NCBI GenBank assembly: GCA_046160485.1 | Contig: JBJXGV010000002.1 | Coordinates: forward strand, 124,001 to 188,000 | From: JBJXGV01 sp046160485 | Lineage (GTDB): Bacteria > Orphanbacterota > Orphanbacteria > JBJXGV01 | Length of the DNA stretch: 64,000 nucleotides | Reading direction: 5' to 3' | Part shown: positions 61,027-64,000 of the stretch, in pieces | Layout: the number at the start of each line of letters is the position of its first letter | How positions within the stretch are numbered: the stretch's first letter is position 1 | Position numbers and translations under genes: made by a program | Notes under the pieces: model-generated | The model's database searches: none | Seen by the model: the letters and a program-made list of their open reading frames with translations, nothing else | What the model was told of the DNA's origin: nothing

Positions 61027-61422
61027 ATGAAGCGATCCTTCGAAACGCTGGCGAAATCCGATCGATGGGTGGCGGTCTACGTCGCCTCGAATCCGTTCGA
61101 AGCCGATCTCGTGCGAAGCCTGCTCCACGAAGAAGAGATCGCAACACTCAACGAGCCCGACATCGGGAGCGTATTCTTCGGGCGGTCGAGCGGACTGCGC
61201 ATCCTCGTGGCGCGCGAAGACGAAGCCCCGGCGCGCGAACTTCTTCGCGCGTATCAGAACCGCCAGCACCTCAAGGTGATCAATCTCGCGGATTACGTGG
61301 CCGAGCGTGAGGAGGCGGCGACGTCGAGGACGCAGATCGTCCGCTTCGTACGAATCCTCGCGATTCCAGTCTTCGTGTTGGTCGTGCTTTCGCTCGTATT
61401 CGGCGCGGTGCGCTGGAAGTAG
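61027..61422 (+). CDS. DUF2007 (putative signal-transducing) protein with C-terminal membrane helix
   Basis: A 131-residue protein. Residues 12-80 match the DUF2007 pattern (VYVASNPFEADLVRSLLHEE, GLRILVAREDEAPARELL), a small ferredoxin-like fold. A single membrane helix closes the protein (ILAIPVFVLVVLSLVFG). GAGG is five bases before the ATG. The function of the family is not known. It converges with the efp gene, 13 bases apart. Confidence 0.8.
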   Translation: MKRSFETLAKSDRWVAVYVASNPFEADLVRSLLHEEEIATLNEPDIGSVFFGRSSGLRILVAREDEAPARELLRAYQNRQHLKVINLADYVAEREEAATSRTQIVRFVRILAIPVFVLVVLSLVFGAVRWK

Positions 61423-61435
61423 CGGGCCGGCGTGC

Positions 61436-61996
61436 TTACACGCGCTCGACGTACTCGCCGTCGCGCGTGTCGACGCGGATGCGCTCGCCGATCGAAATAA
61501 ACGGCGGCACCTGCACGACGAGACCCGTCTCGAGCTTCGCGGGCTTCATCACATTCGAAACCGTGGCGCCCTTCAGAGCCGGCTCCGTTTCGACGACCTC
61601 GAGCTCGACCTTGTCGGGAAGCTCGGTGCCGACCGCGGCGCCATCGTAGAACGTCATCTTCAGCTTGATGTTCGGCGTCATGTAGAAGTAAGTGTCGCCG
61701 AGGATCTCTTTCGAGATCGACATCTGCTCGTAGTTCTCCGTGTTCATGAAGTGGCAGTCGTCGGCGTCGGCGTAGAGGAATTCCATCTCGTGGATCTCGA
61801 GATCGAGTTTCTCGACCTTCTCGTCCGTGCGGTAGCGATATTCGATTTGCGAGCCGGTCTTGATGTTGCGGAGCTTCGCGTGGATCATGCCGCGCCAGTT
61901 GCCGGGCGTGCGGTGTTCCAGGTGCAGCACGCTACAGAGATTGCCTTCGTGTTTGATGAGCATGCCGACTTTGATTTGCGTCGAGACGAGAATCAA
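61436..61996 (-). CDS. efp: Elongation factor P
   Basis: A 186-residue EF-P with its three domains: the KOW-like N domain (VSTQIKVGMLIKHEGNLCSV), the OB domain (YDGAAVGTELPDKVELEVVE), and the C domain ending TGLVVQVPPFISIGERIRVD and TRDGEYVERV. It relieves ribosome stalling at proline runs. The start is TTG with AGGAGG eight bases upstream; no ATG or GTG fits. The loop that reaches the peptidyl centre reads TPGNWRGM: Asn stands where E. coli has the modified Lys34, with Arg two residues further. Confidence 0.93.
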   Translation of the reverse strand: MILVSTQIKVGMLIKHEGNLCSVLHLEHRTPGNWRGMIHAKLRNIKTGSQIEYRYRTDEKVEKLDLEIHEMEFLYADADDCHFMNTENYEQMSISKEILGDTYFYMTPNIKLKMTFYDGAAVGTELPDKVELEVVETEPALKGATVSNVMKPAKLETGLVVQVPPFISIGERIRVDTRDGEYVERV

Positions 61997-62078
61997 TGGA
62001 CGAACCTCCTGAACACAGAGACGGCCGCGCCTGAGTGCTTGCGCGGCCACGATGACCGACGAAGGCCGTGAGTCTATC

Positions 62079-63413
62079 TCAGGGGCGCGAGGCCGTCAAC
62101 GGACGCGCCGCGCCGTGGCTGCGCGCTTCGTTCGAACGCTCGTCTCGGCGCCAGAGCGGCGCCGCGAGCGCGATGCCGATGAGCGCGTAGAGTAGCGTCA
62201 CGACTTCGGCATCCCCGAAATTCCACTCGAAGAGTCCCTCGACGAGGAACCCCGTGAACGCCGCAAGGCCGCCGAGCGCCACGGCTCGCGCGCGCGGACC
62301 GGGCGATGCGCGGAGAGCGCGCACGAGCGCGGTGGCGATTCCCGCGAAGAGCGCGATGAACGCCGCGAGTCCGATCGCGCCGGTCGCCGCGGCGATCTGC
62401 AAGAAGTTCGAGTGAAAATGCCCGTGCACGACGCCCGCGTAGTCCGGGTCGGCGTAGCGCGTGAAGAGCGGCTTCATGTCCATGAGGCCCGCGCCGGTGA
62501 GCGGGTGATCGCGAACGATGCGCAGCGCGACGCGCCACATGTGCAGCCGCTCCGTGTTGAGCGGATGGTTCGGATCGACGATGCTCGTCACGCGATCTTG
62601 CAGCGATGCCGGAAGGAAAAAGTACGATGCGACGAGTGCCGCGCCGAGCGCGAGGAGGATGCGTGGGCGGGTGAGCGCGAGGATCACGGATGCGCCCGCG
62701 AGGACGCCGAGCCAAGCGCCGCGCGTGTAGGTAAGAACGAGCGCCCACCCGACCAAGGCGAGCGCCGCAAGCGCGGCGAGCCGGCGCGCGCGCGATGCGG
62801 CGGCGAAAACCTGCGGCGCCAAGAAGAGAAGCGTGAGCATGAGGACGCCGGCGGTCGTCATGTAGAAGCCGGAGATTCCGCGGAGGCGTTCGGCGAGGCC
62901 GCCCGCGCTCGCGAGGTAGACGGCGGCGCCGTATGCGCTCGTGGCGAGCCCGCCAGCCAGGAGCGCGGCGAGGAGACGGCGGCCGCGCGCGCGGTCCGCG
63001 GTGCCCGACGCGAACACGAAGAGCGCGAGCGCCAGAAGAAGCTTCTGCATCTTGGCGAAGCTGGCGGAGCGGTCGAACGCGTTGAGCGACGCGAGCGCGA
63101 GTGCCGCTGCGAAGATGACGAAGAGCGCAAGAAGCGGCTGTCCGGGGCCGGCGAGGCGTGAAGCGAGCGACGGGGGTTTGACCGCGACGTGTCCGCCGCC
63201 GCCGCCTTGACGCGCCGCGCCGCCTAGCGCGATCGCGATCCACGCAACGCCGGCGATCCCGAGCGCGATCTCGGAGCCCGCGATCGTCACGGGAGTCAGG
63301 AGCAGGAAGAGAATCATTCCCGCCTCCTGGGTCCGCGCAAGCCATGCCGGCGAGCCGCTCGCACTCGTCATCGCGGCGGGTGCGCGTTCGGCGTTCTCAC
63401 CGGGGGCGCGCAT
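62079..63413 (-). CDS. O-antigen ligase/polymerase (WaaL/Wzy family)
   Basis: A 444-residue membrane protein with about ten to twelve helices. The Wzy_C-type periplasmic loop is visible: RLHMWRVALRIVRDHPLTGA, GLMDMKPLFTRYADPDYAGV, and HGHFHSNFLQIAAATGAIGL, with the family's His and Asn. It joins or polymerises lipid-linked glycans on the periplasmic face. GAGGAG is seven bases before the ATG, and the start lies within the end of the glycosyltransferase gene (17-base overlap). The gene pairs with the glycan operon at the other end of the window in function, though not in location. Confidence 0.85.
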   Translation of the reverse strand: MRAPGENAERAPAAMTSASGSPAWLARTQEAGMILFLLLTPVTIAGSEIALGIAGVAWIAIALGGAARQGGGGGHVAVKPPSLASRLAGPGQPLLALFVIFAAALALASLNAFDRSASFAKMQKLLLALALFVFASGTADRARGRRLLAALLAGGLATSAYGAAVYLASAGGLAERLRGISGFYMTTAGVLMLTLLFLAPQVFAAASRARRLAALAALALVGWALVLTYTRGAWLGVLAGASVILALTRPRILLALGAALVASYFFLPASLQDRVTSIVDPNHPLNTERLHMWRVALRIVRDHPLTGAGLMDMKPLFTRYADPDYAGVVHGHFHSNFLQIAAATGAIGLAAFIALFAGIATALVRALRASPGPRARAVALGGLAAFTGFLVEGLFEWNFGDAEVVTLLYALIGIALAAPLWRRDERSNEARSHGAARPLTASRP

Positions 63414-64000
63414 TCAATAGCTCCTCGTACACGCGCTCCGTTTTCTCGACGGTGCGTTCGATCGTGAAGTGTTCGAGCAGGCGCGTGCGCGCGCGTTCGC
63501 CCATCGTGCGCGCGCGCGCCCGATCGGTGTAAAGCGCGCGCAAAGCGTCGACCAGCGGCGCGGGGTCCGCCGGAGGAAAGAGATACCCCGTGTCGCCCTC
63601 GACAATCGCCTCGGCGTTGCCCCCGGCGTCGGACGCGATCACCGGCACGCTCGACGCCATCGCCTCGAGAATCGCGAGCGAAAACCCCTCGATCGACGAC
63701 GGCAAGACCATTACCGAGAAGAGCCGGTAGAAGGGGAGCGGCCGGTCGCGAAATCCGAGGTAGTGGAACTCCTGATTCAGGCCGAGCTCGCGCGCGCGCG
63801 CGTCGAGTGCGGCGTCACGGTCGATGCCGAGGAACAGAACCGTCATGTCGCTCGGCAGGGCGCGTAGCGCATCGAGCAAGATGTTCTGGTCCTTCAAGCG
63901 CGCGACGACACCGATCACGAAACGCTCGGGCGGGATCGCAAGCTCGCGGCGCAGCGCGTCGACTTCGCCTTGCGTGACGGCATCGACCGGCGCAACGGGG
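63397..64000 (-). CDS. GT4-family glycosyltransferase, N-terminus outside window
   Basis: The frame is open to the window's last base, so about 200 residues of the C-terminal part are present. It shows the GT-B donor-binding half of GT4 enzymes: FVIGVVARLKDQNILLDALR, EFHYLGFRDRPLPFYRLFSV, and the E-x7-E motif in SSIEGFSLAILEAMASSVPV, followed by IASDAGGNAEAIVEGDTGYL. It transfers a nucleotide-activated sugar in the cytoplasm, probably during lipid-linked glycan assembly for the ligase encoded next. Confidence 0.88.
   Translation of the reverse strand, partial: PVAPVDAVTQGEVDALRRELAIPPERFVIGVVARLKDQNILLDALRALPSDMTVLFLGIDRDAALDARARELGLNQEFHYLGFRDRPLPFYRLFSVMVLPSSIEGFSLAILEAMASSVPVIASDAGGNAEAIVEGDTGYLFPPADPAPLVDALRALYTDRARARTMGERARTRLLEHFTIERTVEKTERVYEELLNARPR

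Noticed and set aside
62100..62160. TTCGA-containing stretch resembling a tRNA T-arm
   Set aside because: It lies inside the O-antigen ligase gene and no acceptor or anticodon stems can be drawn around it.

Overview
The window is GC-rich, gene-dense bacterial chromosome. It holds 42 protein-coding genes, two of them cut by the window edges. I see no rRNA, tRNA, CRISPR array, insertion sequence or phage gene. Several secreted beta-propeller and peptidase proteins end in the same FlgD-like C-terminal domain (a PNPF-like start, a central SGR-V, a terminal GVYF). Menaquinone is made by the futalosine route. Together these suggest a member of the FCB side of the bacterial tree (a Candidatus Eisenbacteria, Latescibacterota or Gemmatimonadota-like lineage). 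That placement is inference from domain style, not from a marker-gene tree.

Layout. 1-7.4 kb (minus): a compact five-gene surface-glycan operon (methyltransferase, M14 carboxypeptidase, membrane/TPR protein, polysaccharide flippase, GT-C glycosyltransferase). 7.7-9.1 kb: a secreted Kelch propeller. 9.3-13.1 kb: a three-gene envelope cluster (SGNH hydrolase, polytopic membrane protein, YbhN/MprF-type flippase). 13.2-19.6 kb: a colinear run of yceH, an RsbU/SpoIIE-type PP2C phosphatase, and four late or early menaquinone genes (mqnP/ubiA-like, ubiX-like, ubiD-like/mqnL, mqnE). 19.8-28.6 kb: a czc-type divalent metal efflux operon (small Cys-rich leader protein, czcC, czcB, czcA, P1B-type ATPase). 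28.6-30.7 kb: mqnA and mqnC. 30.7-37.1 kb (minus): a second RND metal efflux operon with its own small His-rich leader protein. 37.2-39.2 kb: regB-regA redox two-component system. 39.3-41.0 kb (minus): a PD-(D/E)XK-like protein and mqnD. 41.2-51.5 kb: very large secreted Asp-box propeller proteins and a lipoprotein. 51.7-56.1 kb: GH57 glucanotransferase/amylase and glycogen synthase. 56.3-60.9 kb: M36-like metallopeptidase, TPR lipoprotein, GIY-YIG protein. 61.0-64 kb: a DUF2007 protein, elongation factor P, O-antigen ligase and a glycosyltransferase.

How the genes work together. mqnA, mqnE, mqnC and mqnD plus the prenyltransferase and UbiX/UbiD-like decarboxylase pair cover most of the futalosine pathway; the futalosine hydrolase (mqnB) and the final methyltransferase are not in the window. 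The RegB kinase carries both the quinone-site motif and the redox cysteine of its family, so a quinone-sensing regulator sits among quinone-making genes. The two metal operons are independent in sequence. Each nevertheless begins with a small secreted metal-ligand-rich protein, and the two share short nucleotide motifs just after that gene. This is the most promising undescribed feature of the window.
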